Source of the DNA: VRUE01 sp963805455 | Lineage (GTDB): Bacteria; Actinomycetota; Thermoleophilia; Solirubrobacterales; 70-9 | Assembly: GCA_963805455.1 (NCBI GenBank) | Contig: CAWDUJ010000010.1 | Coordinates: forward strand, 124,001-188,000 | Direction of reading: 5' to 3' | Length of the DNA: 64,000 bases | Shown: positions 24,174 to 32,315 of the stretch, piece by piece | Position numbering within the stretch: the first letter of the stretch is position 1 | How the letters are laid out: every line of letters begins with the position of its first letter | Made by a program: the position numbers and the translations under genes | The notes under the pieces: generated by a model | Databases searched by the model: none | Told to the model about the DNA's origin: nothing | The model's input: the letters and a program-made list of their open reading frames with translations, nothing else

Positions 24174-24442
24174 CGCCGCCGAAGCCCCACCGGGTCTTCC
24201 TCGACAAAGTCTCCGGATACGCCGACGAGGCGGCGGCCTACATGCGCCGCCGCCGTGCGTCGCGTCGCCCCTTCGCCCGCCTCTACTACCCGGGCGGCCG
24301 CGCGGTCGACCACGCCGCCGACGCCGAGGCCGCCGGCGAGCTCTTCGTCGCCGCCGGGCGCCTGATCGAGGTCGCCGGCGAGCGCGGAGCGAGCGAGCGT
24401 CCATCTCTGTTTCTTCGCGAGCGAGCGAAGCGGGAGCAGTGA
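24170..24442 (+). CDS. Hypothetical protein with repeat-encoded C-terminus
   Basis: A 90-residue basic protein: MTPPKPHRVFLDKVSGYADE then MRRRRASRRPFARLYYPGGR. Its last ~20 residues (ERGASERPSLFLRERAKREQ) come from the dispersed repeat at 24378-24436, so the native C-terminus may have been replaced or extended by the repeat. It overlaps the tldD ATG by one base (TGATG). The fold and function are unknown. The coupling to tldD hints at a role with that protease or its substrate. Confidence 0.6.
   Translation: MTPPKPHRVFLDKVSGYADEAAAYMRRRRASRRPFARLYYPGGRAVDHAADAEAAGELFVAAGRLIEVAGERGASERPSLFLRERAKREQ
24378..24436 (+). repeat. Start-codon-proximal GC-rich repeat, copy B
   Basis: A 59-bp relative of 21335-21395 and 25851-25911 (shared cores GGAGCGAGC, AGCGTNCAT, TTTCTTCGC and GAGCGAAGCG). 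It ends 5 nt before the tldD ATG. It is translated as the C-terminus of the upstream gene. Confidence 0.72.
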
Positions 24443-25854
24443 TGGGGGGACATCCCGCCAACAGCGGCGCACCTGAGCTCTTCGAGGCCGGTGTCGGCGA
24501 GCGAGTCCTCGCCCGGGCGCTGGCCTCGGGTGGGGACTTCGCCGAGCTCTTCGCCGAACGGCGCCGAGGGCTCTCGATGTCGATCGACGAGTCACGGATC
24601 GAGTCGGTCCAGTCGGGGGCTGAGGAGGGCGCCGGCGTCAGGGTGATCAGTGGCGGCACCACCTACTTCGCCCACGTCGACGGCCTCGACCCCTCCGACC
24701 TCGAGCGCGCCGCCGACGAGGCGGCCGCGGCACTGCGCGGCGATCGGGTCGAGCCGCAGCCGCTGCAGGCGGTGGCGGCGACGCCGCACCGGATCGAGCA
24801 GCGCCCCGAAGACGTCCCCGCCGCGCGCAAGGCCGAGCTGCTGCGAGAGCTCGACGAGCGGGGGCGCGGCGCCGGAGGCGACGTCGCCCAACTGCTCGCC
24901 TCCTACGCCGAGGCCCGGCGCGAGGTCACGGTTGCCAACTCGGAGGGGCTCCTGAGCGGCGACGATCGGACCCGCACCCGACTCGCGGCCCAGGCTGTCG
25001 CCCGCCGCGAGGACCGGGTCGAGACCGGTGCGGAAACCCTCGGCGCCCAGCGCGGATTCGAGCTCTTCGACGACGACCCGGCCGAGATCGCGGCGAGCGC
25101 CGCCGGCAAGGCGCTGACCCTGCTCGATGCCCGCCCGGCCCCGACCGGGTCGATGCCGGTCGTCGTCGGCGGCGGCTTCGGCGGGGTCCTCTTCCACGAG
25201 ATGACCGGGCACGGGCTCGAGGCCGACCACATCCAGAAGGGGGCGAGCGTCTACGAGGGCAAGCTCGGCAAGGAGGTTGCGCAGCCACTGCTGAGCGCCT
25301 ACGACGACGGCCAGATGCCGAACGAGTGGGGCAGCGACGCGATCGACGACGAGGGAACCCCGACGCAAAAAACGCTGGCGATCGAGGAGGGACGGCTGAC
25401 CGCCTACCTCTACGACCGGCTCCGGGCCGAGCACGACGGAGTCGGCTCGACCGGCAACGGCCGCCGCCAGAGCTTCCGACACCTGCCGATCCCGCGGATG
25501 ACCAACACCTACATCGCCCCCGGCGATGCCGAGCCGGAGGCGATCATCGGCGAGGTCGAGCGGGGCTTCTACGCGGTCTCCTTCGCCGGTGGCCAGGTCG
25601 ACCCGGCCACCGGCGACTTCGTCTTCGGCGTCTCCGAGGGCTACATGATCGAGGGCGGGAAGGTGACGGCTCCGTGCCGCGGCGCGACGCTGATCGGGAA
25701 CTGCCTGCAGGCGCTGGAGTCGATCGACGCCGTCGGCAACGACTTCTGGATGAAGACGGGCATCTGCGGCAAGGGCGGGCAGAGCGTCCCCGTCGGCACC
25801 GGACAGGGGCACGTCCGGATCGCTGCGATGACCGTCGGTGGGACTGAGACATGA
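24442..25854 (+). CDS. tldD: TldD-family metalloprotease subunit
   Basis: A 470-residue M103-type protein. The zinc motif HEMTGH (HExxxH) sits in GGFGGVLFHEMTGHGLEADH (~243-262), with downstream NEWGSDAIDDEGTPTQ, GRRQSFRHLPIPRMTNTYI and the Cys-rich end GICGKGGQSVPVGTGQGH. TldD pairs with TldE/PmbA to degrade unfolded or modified peptides through a narrow channel. ATG 24442 was chosen because it follows the repeat and gives the normal family length. The next gene (65 nt on) encodes the partner subunit, whose frame is broken near the end. Confidence 0.93.
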   Translation: MGGHPANSGAPELFEAGVGERVLARALASGGDFAELFAERRRGLSMSIDESRIESVQSGAEEGAGVRVISGGTTYFAHVDGLDPSDLERAADEAAAALRGDRVEPQPLQAVAATPHRIEQRPEDVPAARKAELLRELDERGRGAGGDVAQLLASYAEARREVTVANSEGLLSGDDRTRTRLAAQAVARREDRVETGAETLGAQRGFELFDDDPAEIAASAAGKALTLLDARPAPTGSMPVVVGGGFGGVLFHEMTGHGLEADHIQKGASVYEGKLGKEVAQPLLSAYDDGQMPNEWGSDAIDDEGTPTQKTLAIEEGRLTAYLYDRLRAEHDGVGSTGNGRRQSFRHLPIPRMTNTYIAPGDAEPEAIIGEVERGFYAVSFAGGQVDPATGDFVFGVSEGYMIEGGKVTAPCRGATLIGNCLQALESIDAVGNDFWMKTGICGKGGQSVPVGTGQGHVRIAAMTVGGTET

Positions 25855-25911
25855 GCGCGCAGCGACCTAGCGTGCATCGATGCTTCTTCGCGCCGGGAGC
25901 GAAGCGCGAGG
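25851..25911 (+). repeat. Start-codon-proximal GC-rich repeat, copy C
   Basis: A 61-bp element aligning gap-free with 21335-21395. It includes the tldD stop codon (25852-25854) and ends 7 nt before the pmbA ATG, where the following GAGGTATTGAC may act as the ribosome-binding region. The repeat thus forms the entire tldD-pmbA junction. Confidence 0.75.
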
Positions 25912-25918
25912 TATTGAC

Positions 25919-27250
25919 ATGAGCGAGCTGGATCCGGCCGGCGTCGCCGCTCGCGCGGTCGAGCAGGCCGTCGCGGCCGGGGCCGACGACGCCGAGGCGT
26001 TCGCCTCCGAGGAGTCCTCGCGGGAGATCCGCGTTCACGGCGGCGAGGTCGAGAGCCTCACAGCGGCGACCGGGCGCGGGGTCGGGGTCCGGGCCTGGAT
26101 CGGCCGGCGCGTCGGCTACGGATACGGCACCGATATCTCCGAGGACGGGATCCGGGCGATCGGCGCCCGGGCCGCCGAGGCCGCCGCCGCGGCGGACGAG
26201 GACGAGTTCGCCGGGGCGCCGCAGGCGGCCGAGGCCGCGAACGCGGTCGACGGCCTCGTCGACCCCTCGCTGGCCGAGTGGAGCACGGAGAGCACGGCGC
26301 AGCTCGCGCTCGCGGTCGAGCAGGCGGCGCTCGCCGCCGACCCCCGCGTGGTCGGGGTCGAGCAGGCCGTCTACGCCGACGCGGTGGACCGGGTCGCGAT
26401 CTCATCCTCGACCGGCACCGGGGGCGAGTTCGAGGCCTCGAGCTGTTACGCCTATCTGCAGGCGCTGGCCGAGGGGAGCGACGGGCGCGAGACGGGGCTC
26501 GGGTTCGGCCTCGCACGCGGGCCGGGCGAGCTCGACCCGGTGGCGATCGGGCGCGAGGGCGCCGAGCGGGCGACCGCGATGATCGGCGCCGGCAAGCCCG
26601 AGTCGCGCTCCTGTCCCGTCGTCCTCGACCCGACCGTCGCCGCCTCCTTCGTCGGCCTGCTCGGATCGACGATCGGCGCCGACGCCGTGCAGCGCGGCCG
26701 CTCCCCGCTGGCCGGCCAGGTCGGTGAGGAGGTCGCCGGCGAGGCCTTCGTCCTTCACGACGACGGCCTCGACCCTGTCGGGTTCGCCACCGCCCCGATC
26801 GACGGCGAGGGACTGCCCCGCCGCCGCACCGCGCTGATCGAGGGCGGCCGTCTGCAGACCTACCTCTTCGACACCTACACCGCCCGCCGCGGCAACGCCG
26901 AGTCGACCGCGAGCGCCGGCCGCGCCGGCTACCGCTCGCAACCCTCGGTCTCCGCCTCGAACCTCGTCGTCGGTCCCGGGGCCGCCGGATTCGAGGAGCT
27001 CCTCGTCGAGGCCGACGGCGGGGTCTGGATCAGCGACGTCGCCGGGCTGCACTCGGGGGTCAACCCGGTCACCGGGGTCTTTTCGGTCGGCGCCTCGGGT
27101 CGGGCGATCGCGGCGGCACACTCTCCGAGCCCCTGCGCGAGTTCACGATCGCGAGCGACCTGGTCTCGATGCTGCGCGCGGTACTGGCGGCCGGCTCGGA
27201 GCCGCGATGGGTGCCGTTCGGCGGCTCCGTCAGCACCCCTCCGCTGCTGA
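25919..27250 (+). CDS. pmbA: PmbA/TldE-family protein with C-terminal frameshift
   Basis: The non-catalytic partner of TldD. It has no HExxxH. The N-terminal half (VEQAVAAGADDAEAFASEES, GVGVRAWIGRRVGYGYG) and the middle (SCPVVLDPTVAASFVGLL, GLPRRRTALIEGGRLQTYLFDTYTARR) match the family. The open frame leaves the family pattern after GVFSVGASGRAIA: the rest (HSPSPCASSRSRATW...) is nonsense, while the +1 frame gives the expected ending. Start ATG 25919 follows a dispersed repeat. As read, the protein has a wrong last ~45 residues; see 27113-27279. Confidence 0.88.
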   Translation: MSELDPAGVAARAVEQAVAAGADDAEAFASEESSREIRVHGGEVESLTAATGRGVGVRAWIGRRVGYGYGTDISEDGIRAIGARAAEAAAAADEDEFAGAPQAAEAANAVDGLVDPSLAEWSTESTAQLALAVEQAALAADPRVVGVEQAVYADAVDRVAISSSTGTGGEFEASSCYAYLQALAEGSDGRETGLGFGLARGPGELDPVAIGREGAERATAMIGAGKPESRSCPVVLDPTVAASFVGLLGSTIGADAVQRGRSPLAGQVGEEVAGEAFVLHDDGLDPVGFATAPIDGEGLPRRRTALIEGGRLQTYLFDTYTARRGNAESTASAGRAGYRSQPSVSASNLVVGPGAAGFEELLVEADGGVWISDVAGLHSGVNPVTGVFSVGASGRAIAAAHSPSPCASSRSRATWSRCCARYWRPARSRDGCRSAAPSAPLRC

Positions 27251-27279
27251 TCGGCGAGATGGCCGTCAGCGGTTCCTGA
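27113..27279 (+). pseudogene. Frameshifted true C-terminus of pmbA
   Basis: From 27115 the other frame reads GGTLSEPLREFTIASDLVSM, continuing through STPPLLIGEMAVSGS to a TGA at 27277-27279. This is the standard PmbA/TldE ending. Adding one G in the GCGGCGGC tract at about 27111-27116 would restore a single frame from 25919 to 27279. Either the gene carries a one-base deletion or the sequence has a homopolymer-type error. Confidence 0.85.
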
Positions 27280-27354
27280 GCGCGGGGCGCGCATGAACGC
27301 CGAATGCGCTGTTAGATTGCCGCCCGACCTCAACGACGACGGAGGAGCTTTGAC

Positions 27355-27633
27355 GTGACTAAGGCTGAATTTCTGGACCGACTGGCAGCGGACGAGCGCG
27401 TAGGCAGCAAGAAGGCCGCGGGTGATGCGGTCGACGCGGTGCTCGACACGATCACCGACACTCTCGCCGGCGGGGGTGAGGTCAGCTTCACCGGGTTCGG
27501 CAAGTTTCACGTTGCCGAGCGCGGCCCCAGGCAGGGCGTCAACCCGCGCACCGGCGAAAGGATCACGATTCCGGGTGGCAAAGTCCCCCGCTTCTCCGCC
27601 GGCTCGGCGCTGAAGGCCAAGGTCAAGGGCTGA
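27355..27633 (+). CDS. hup: HU-family DNA-binding protein
   Basis: A 92-residue nucleoid protein. The N-terminal dimerisation helices (MTKAEFLDRLAADERVGSKKAAGDAVDAVL) are followed by the family motif GEVSFTGFGKFHVAERGPRQG, the DNA-binding arm NPRTGERITIPGGKVPRFSAG and a Lys-rich end. Unlike mycobacterial HupB there is no long Lys/Ala tail. The start is GTG 27355 with GGAGGAG 7 nt upstream. A TTAGAT (27312-27317) is a possible -10. It is a single gene, although pyrF begins only 7 nt after the stop. Confidence 0.94.
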   Translation: MTKAEFLDRLAADERVGSKKAAGDAVDAVLDTITDTLAGGGEVSFTGFGKFHVAERGPRQGVNPRTGERITIPGGKVPRFSAGSALKAKVKG

Positions 27634-27640
27634 AACGGCT

Positions 27641-28531
27641 CTGACCCCGTTCGCGGATCGGCTCGCGGCGCTCGTCGAAGAGCGCCGCAGCCAGATCTGT
27701 CTCGGACTTGACCCGGACCCGGCGCAGCTGGGATCCGGGGAGGACTCACCGGCAACGACCGCTGACGCCGCCGAGATCGCGGCGTCGGCGGTCGTCGCTC
27801 ACTGCCTGTCTCTGATCGACCGGGCCGGCCCGGCCTGCGTCGCGGTCAAGCCCCAGCTCGCCTGCTTCGAGCGCCTCGGCGCGCCGGGGTGGTCCGCCCT
27901 CGCCGAGGTCCGCGCGGCGGCACAGGCGGCGGGACTTCTCGTCCTCGCCGACGGCAAGCGTGGCGACGTGCCGGTCAGCGCGGCCGCCTACGCGCAGAGC
28001 CTGGTCGGGGAGACACCGACGCCGTGGGGGCCGGTGCCCGGGCTCGGCGCCGACGCCTTCACCGTCAACCCGCTGCTCGGCGGCGACTCGCTGGAGCCGT
28101 TCGTCGCCGCGGCCGAGGCCGCCGGCGCCGGCGTCTTCGCCCTCGTCCGCACCAGCAACCCCGGCGCCACGGACTTCGAGGACGTGCCCGCGCCGGTGGC
28201 GCCTCTGCACGAGCGCCTCGCCGAGCTCGTCGACGGGCTCGCCGACCGGCTGGCGGGCTCGGGGGCGTTGAGCGGAATGGGCGCCGTCGTCGGCGCGACC
28301 GAGCCGGGCCACATCGCGCGGCTGCGGGAGCTGATGCCGCGAGCGATCTTCCTGCTGCCCGGCGTCGGCGCCCAGGGCGGCCGACCGGAGCTGCTCGGGG
28401 AGGCCTTTGCGCCGGGGGCCGCGGCCGGCCTCGTCAGCGCCTCGCGCAGCATCGCCGGCGACGAGGACCCGGGCGCCGCGGCCGAGCGCCTGCGCGACGC
28501 CGTCTGGGATGTTTCCATCAACAGCGAATGA
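27641..28531 (+). CDS. pyrF: Orotidine-5'-phosphate decarboxylase, type 2, with CTG start
   Basis: About 296 residues; converts OMP to UMP. The N-terminus FADRLAALVEERRSQICLGLDPDP, then VAVKPQLACFERLG and the catalytic ADGKRGDV (Lys between Asp residues), followed by VNPLLGGDSLEPF and LLPGVGAQGG, are type-2 PyrF. The first conventional start in frame is GTG 27968, which lies after the catalytic lysine and cannot give an active enzyme. The frame is open upstream only to just inside hup and has no ATG, GTG or TTG there. CTG 27641, with AAGGG about 11 nt away, is the only sensible start. The 3' end overlaps the LysM gene by 4 nt. Confidence 0.85.
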   Translation: MTPFADRLAALVEERRSQICLGLDPDPAQLGSGEDSPATTADAAEIAASAVVAHCLSLIDRAGPACVAVKPQLACFERLGAPGWSALAEVRAAAQAAGLLVLADGKRGDVPVSAAAYAQSLVGETPTPWGPVPGLGADAFTVNPLLGGDSLEPFVAAAEAAGAGVFALVRTSNPGATDFEDVPAPVAPLHERLAELVDGLADRLAGSGALSGMGAVVGATEPGHIARLRELMPRAIFLLPGVGAQGGRPELLGEAFAPGAAAGLVSASRSIAGDEDPGAAAERLRDAVWDVSINSE

Positions 28532-28851
28532 GCAAGCGATCCTCAGCCACCGCTCGAATCGTCGCCGTCGTTGCGTTGGTCTGCGGCGTCGCGATACTGC
28601 TGTTCGTGGTCGGGAGCTCGCTCAGCGGAAAGGGCGGCGACTCGGGGCAACATTCCAAGAAGGGCCAGGTGATCCGGGGTGAGAAGAAGGGCGCCAAGGG
28701 GAAGGCCCCCAGCGCCTATGTCGTCCAGAATGGGGACACCCTGACCTCGATCGCCCATGAAACCGGAGTCCCGGTCTCACAGATCCTGAAGCTCAACCCC
28801 GGCGTCGACCCGCAGATCCTGATCTCCGGCGAAAAGCTGAAGCTTCGCTAG
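28528..28851 (+). CDS. Membrane-anchored LysM domain protein
   Basis: A 107-residue protein: a short basic N-terminus, one membrane helix (IVAVVALVCGVAILLFVVG, ~11-30), a Lys/Gly-rich linker, and a C-terminal LysM domain (YVVQNGDTLTSIAHETGVPV, then ILKLNPGVDPQILISGEKLKL). LysM binds GlcNAc-containing glycans such as peptidoglycan. It is coupled to pyrF by ATGA and precedes a DD-carboxypeptidase by 11 nt, so a cell-wall role is likely. Confidence 0.9.
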   Translation: MSKRSSATARIVAVVALVCGVAILLFVVGSSLSGKGGDSGQHSKKGQVIRGEKKGAKGKAPSAYVVQNGDTLTSIAHETGVPVSQILKLNPGVDPQILISGEKLKLR

Positions 28852-28862
28852 GTGCTCTGCTG

Positions 28863-30053
28863 ATGTCGGCCCGCCGCCTGATCGGCGCCGCCCTCGCGAC
28901 GACTCTGGTGCTGGCGATGGCGAGCGCCCCGGCCGCCGCCATGGAGCGCCCGCCGAAGATCGCCGCCCGCGCCTGGGCGCTGATCGACGCCCGCACCGGC
29001 GCCGTGCTCGCCTCGCACGCGGCGCACCGCAGCCTCCCGATCGCCAGCACGACGAAGATGATGACCGCCTATGTCGCGCTGCACGACCTGCCGCTCGACA
29101 GGGTCGTTCGGGCCGCGCCCTACCACCCGATCTACGGCGAGTCGCTGCTCGAACTGCGGACCGGCCAGCGGGTCAGCGTCCGCGACCTCCTCTACGGGCT
29201 GATCCTGCGCAGTGGCAACGACGCCGCCAACGACCTGGCGCTCGCGGCCGCGGGGTCCGACGCCCGCTTCGTCAACGAGATGAACCGCCACGCGGCGGCC
29301 CTGGGCCTGACCGACACCCACTACGCGAACCCGGTCGGGCTCGACGAGAAGGGCAACTACTCGAGCGCCTACGACCTCACCGCCCTCGGCCGCCGGCTGC
29401 TCGCAATCCCGTCCTTTGCGAAGATCGCCGACTCCCGCACGGCGCTCCTCCACAGCCTCCACCCGCCGCGACGGATCGGAACGATCAACGACTTCCTGCT
29501 CGAGGTGCCGTGGGCGAACGGGATCAAGACCGGGCACACCTTCGCCGCCGACTACGTCCTGGTCGGCGCCGGCAAGCGCAGGGGCGTCGAGCTGATCTCG
29601 GCCGTGCTCGGGGTCTGGACCGAGTCCGGCCGTGACCTCGAAACGCAGCGCCTGCTCGATTACGGCTTCTCGCTCTACCGCAAGCGGCATCCGGTCCGCT
29701 CCGGCCAGGTCCTTGCCAGGCCCGACATCCGTTACGAGGACGGCACCCTGCCGCTGCGCGCGGCCCGGACGGTCAAGGTCGGCGTGCGGCGGGGCCAGCG
29801 GATCGACTTCTCGGTCCGGGCGCCGCAGGAGGTCGAGGGACCGATCCGTCGCGGCGAGGTGCTGGGGACGGTGACGGTGGGGGTCGCCGGGGGGCAGGTG
29901 GCGAAGGTGCCGCTCCGCGCCGGACGCGCGGTCGAGGAAGCGAGCACGCTCGAGCGGGCGCGCAGCTTCGTCGCCGACAACGCCCTCTGGATTGCGCTGG
30001 CGCTGTCGGCGATACTGGTCGCGGCGCTGTTTTTCTGGCGCCGCACGAGATGA
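28863..30053 (+). CDS. dacA: D-alanyl-D-alanine carboxypeptidase (PBP5-like, S11)
   Basis: A 396-residue extracytoplasmic enzyme that trims the terminal D-Ala of peptidoglycan stems. A signal peptide (cleaved near SAPAAA) is followed by the SxxK nucleophile in IASTTKMMTAY, the SxN motif LRSGNDAANDLA and the KTG motif in NGIKTGHTFAADYVLVG. A PBP5-like beta domain and a C-terminal membrane helix (LWIALALSAILVAALFFWRRTR) anchor it. It overlaps the next gene by ATGA. Confidence 0.94.
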   Translation: MSARRLIGAALATTLVLAMASAPAAAMERPPKIAARAWALIDARTGAVLASHAAHRSLPIASTTKMMTAYVALHDLPLDRVVRAAPYHPIYGESLLELRTGQRVSVRDLLYGLILRSGNDAANDLALAAAGSDARFVNEMNRHAAALGLTDTHYANPVGLDEKGNYSSAYDLTALGRRLLAIPSFAKIADSRTALLHSLHPPRRIGTINDFLLEVPWANGIKTGHTFAADYVLVGAGKRRGVELISAVLGVWTESGRDLETQRLLDYGFSLYRKRHPVRSGQVLARPDIRYEDGTLPLRAARTVKVGVRRGQRIDFSVRAPQEVEGPIRRGEVLGTVTVGVAGGQVAKVPLRAGRAVEEASTLERARSFVADNALWIALALSAILVAALFFWRRTR

Positions 30054-31006
30054 TCCTGACCGTCACCCTCAACGCCGCAATCGACAGAACGGTCGCGGTG
30101 CCGAACTTCAGGCTCGGCCACCGCCACCGCGCGGTCGAGAGCCGTACCGTCGCCGGCGGCAAAGGCGTCAACGTCGCCCGCGCGATCGGCCTCCTCGGGC
30201 GGCCGGTGATCGCCACCGGGTTCGCCGGCGGGCCGACCGGGAGCCGGGTGCTCGAGCAGCTGCGCAAAGAGGCGGTCCTGACCGACTTCACGGCGATCGC
30301 CGGCGAGACCCGGATCAACCTCGCGGTCATCGACCCGACTTCCGGCGAACAGTCGGAGATCAACGAGCGCGGGCCCGCCGTCAGCCCTGAGGAGGTCGAG
30401 CGGTTCGTCGAGCGGCTCAGCTACCTCGCCACCGGCGCCCGCCTCTGCGTCCTCGCCGGCTCGCTGCCGCCCGGCGCCCCCGCCGACCTCTACGCCCGCC
30501 TCGTCGGCGAGCTCCGCGAGCGAGACGTGGAGGTGATCCTCGACGCCGACGGCGAGCCGATGATGGCCGGAATCCGGGCCGGGGCCTCGATGGTCACGCC
30601 GAATGAACTCGAGGCCGAGGAGCTGGTCGGGCAGGAGTTCTCCGGCCGCGACGACGTGGTCAGCGGGGTGGCCGAGCTGCTCCGCCTCGGGGCCGGAGAA
30701 GCCGCGATCACCAGGCCCGACGGGTGCGTCGCCGCCGTCGGCGCCGGAGCCGAGCGCAGCTTCATCGAGGCCCGGACCCGTCCGCTCGAGCCGGTCTCGA
30801 CGGTCGGCTCCGGCGACGCCTACCTGGCCGGTTACGTCGCCGCCCGCTACGACGGGATGGAGCCCCGCGAGTGCCTCGCCTACGCAGTCGCATGTGGGGC
30901 CGAGTCGACCCAGCATTTCGGCGCCGGCGTCGTCGACCACAACCAGGTCGAGCGCCTCCTCGATCAGGTCGAGCTCCAGGACTTGGAGGTCCACGCGGAA
31001 GTGTAG
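30050..31006 (+). CDS. 1-phosphofructokinase-type PfkB sugar kinase
   Basis: A 318-residue ribokinase-fold enzyme. It starts MILTVTLNAAIDRTVAVPNF, has the glycine motif TVAGGKGVNVARAIGLLG (PfkB signature 1), VLAGSLPPGAP and the catalytic TVGSGDAYLAGY (GxGD Asp as base). This layout is that of LacC/FruK/PfkB, which phosphorylate fructose-1-P, tagatose-6-P or fructose-6-P. No fru PTS genes are near. It is coupled to the carboxypeptidase gene and followed by guaB3 38 nt downstream. Confidence 0.88.
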   Translation: MILTVTLNAAIDRTVAVPNFRLGHRHRAVESRTVAGGKGVNVARAIGLLGRPVIATGFAGGPTGSRVLEQLRKEAVLTDFTAIAGETRINLAVIDPTSGEQSEINERGPAVSPEEVERFVERLSYLATGARLCVLAGSLPPGAPADLYARLVGELRERDVEVILDADGEPMMAGIRAGASMVTPNELEAEELVGQEFSGRDDVVSGVAELLRLGAGEAAITRPDGCVAAVGAGAERSFIEARTRPLEPVSTVGSGDAYLAGYVAARYDGMEPRECLAYAVACGAESTQHFGAGVVDHNQVERLLDQVELQDLEVHAEV

Positions 31007-31043
31007 TCTGGCTGTTCAACGCCACCCCGCCCTGGAGGACCAA

Positions 31044-32249
31044 TTGGAGATAGACATCGGTCGAGGCAAGAAGGGGAGGCGCGCCTACGGATTCGACGAC
31101 ATCGCGATCGTTCCGTCGCGCCGCACCCGCGACCCCGACGACATTGACATCAGCTGGACGCTCGGCCCGTATCGCTTCGAGCTGCCGCTGGTCGCCTCGG
31201 CAATGGACGGGGTCGTCAGCCCCGACACAGCCGCCCTCGTCAACCAGCTCGGCGGCCTCGGGGTGCTCAACCTCGAGGGGATCTGGACCCGGTTCGAGAA
31301 TGCCGAGGAGCAGCTCGAGAAGATTGCCGCCGCGCCCAAGCACCTGGCTACCAGGGTGATGCAGGAGATCTACACCGAGCCGGTGAAGCCGGAGCTGATC
31401 GGACAGCGGATCAGCGAGATCAAGGACCGCGGGGTGGTGGCGTGCGGCTCGCTGACACCGCAGCGGGTGCGAGAGAACTACGAGATCGCGATCGAGGCCG
31501 GGATCGACATCCTCGTCATCCAGGGCACCGTGATCTCGGCCGAACACGTCTCGACGACGGTCGAGCCGCTGAACCTGAAGGAGTTCATCTCCGAAGTGCC
31601 GGTGCCGACCGTGGTCGGCGGCTGCGCCTCCTATTCCACCGGACTGCACCTGATGCGGACCGGGGCGGTCGGGGTGCTGGTCGGCGTCGGGCCGGGAGCG
31701 GCCTGCACGACCCGCGGCGTGCTCGGGATCGGCGTCCCGCAGGCGACCGCGATCGCCGACGTCGCCGCCGCCCGCGCCCAGCACATGCTGGAGACCGGTG
31801 AGTACGTGAATGTGATCGCCGACGGAGGAATGCGGACCGGGGGAGACGTCTCAAAGGCGATCGCCGTCGGCGCCGACGCGGTGATGGTCGGCTCGCCGCT
31901 GGCGCGGGCCAAGGAGGCGCCGGGCCGCGGCTTCCACTGGGGGATGGCGACCTTCCATCCCTCGCTCCCACGCGGCACCCGGGTCTCGACCAAGCAGGAC
32001 GGAACAATGGAGGAGATCCTGCTCGGCCCGGCTCAGGAGAACGACGGCACCTTCAACCTGATGGGGGCGCTGAAAACCTCGATGGCGACGACCGGATACG
32101 AGGACATCCGCTCCTTCCAGCGGGCCGAGGTGATGGTCGCCCCGGCGCTGCAGAGCGAGGGCAAGAAGCTCCAGACCGAGCAGGCCGTCGGGATGGGCTC
32201 GAACGGACGAGCGGCGGTGTCGGCGGGAGTGGCGGTCTCCGACGATTGA
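31044..32249 (+). CDS. guaB3: GuaB3-type IMP dehydrogenase family protein
   Basis: A 401-residue TIM-barrel protein. It starts LEIDIGRGKKGRRAYGFDDIAIVPSRRTRDP, has VASAMDGVVSPDTAALV, the flap-side nucleotide loop VGVGPGAACTTRGVLGIGVPQ with the active-site Cys, and ADGGMRTGGDVSKAIAVGADAVM. No CBS pair is inserted, as in the actinobacterial GuaB3 group rather than classic GuaB. The start is TTG 31044 with GGAGGA 5 nt upstream. guaA is next. A classic guaB is not in the window, so this may be the guanine-pathway enzyme or a paralogue. Confidence 0.9.
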   Translation: MEIDIGRGKKGRRAYGFDDIAIVPSRRTRDPDDIDISWTLGPYRFELPLVASAMDGVVSPDTAALVNQLGGLGVLNLEGIWTRFENAEEQLEKIAAAPKHLATRVMQEIYTEPVKPELIGQRISEIKDRGVVACGSLTPQRVRENYEIAIEAGIDILVIQGTVISAEHVSTTVEPLNLKEFISEVPVPTVVGGCASYSTGLHLMRTGAVGVLVGVGPGAACTTRGVLGIGVPQATAIADVAAARAQHMLETGEYVNVIADGGMRTGGDVSKAIAVGADAVMVGSPLARAKEAPGRGFHWGMATFHPSLPRGTRVSTKQDGTMEEILLGPAQENDGTFNLMGALKTSMATTGYEDIRSFQRAEVMVAPALQSEGKKLQTEQAVGMGSNGRAAVSAGVAVSDD

Positions 32250-32270
32250 TTGCGTTCAGGGTGTATGCAC

Positions 32271-32315
32271 GAGCGAACGCGAATCGAAATCTGAGGATTT
32301 TCGCGTGAGCGAGGT
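32271..32315 (+). repeat. Diverged start-codon-proximal repeat, copy D
   Basis: The 45-bp stretch shares GAGCGA, AATCTG, TTTTCGC and GAGCGAGG with the copies at 21335, 24378 and 25851, and TCGAAATCTGA with 55564-55574. The guaA GTG start (32305) lies inside it. Confidence 0.5.

Noticed and set aside
22457..24595. A 712-codon reverse-strand frame over rdgB-CDF-tldD
   Set aside because: Shadow of coding genes on the other strand. Only the 49-residue frame at 23623-23772 has no opposing gene.
21335..25911. CRISPR array from the repeated GC-rich elements
   Set aside because: The copies are kilobases apart, variable in sequence and each at a gene start; no regular spacers and no cas genes.
27968..28531. 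pyrF starting at GTG 27968
   Set aside because: That product would lack the conserved N-terminus and catalytic lysine, so it cannot be the functional start.
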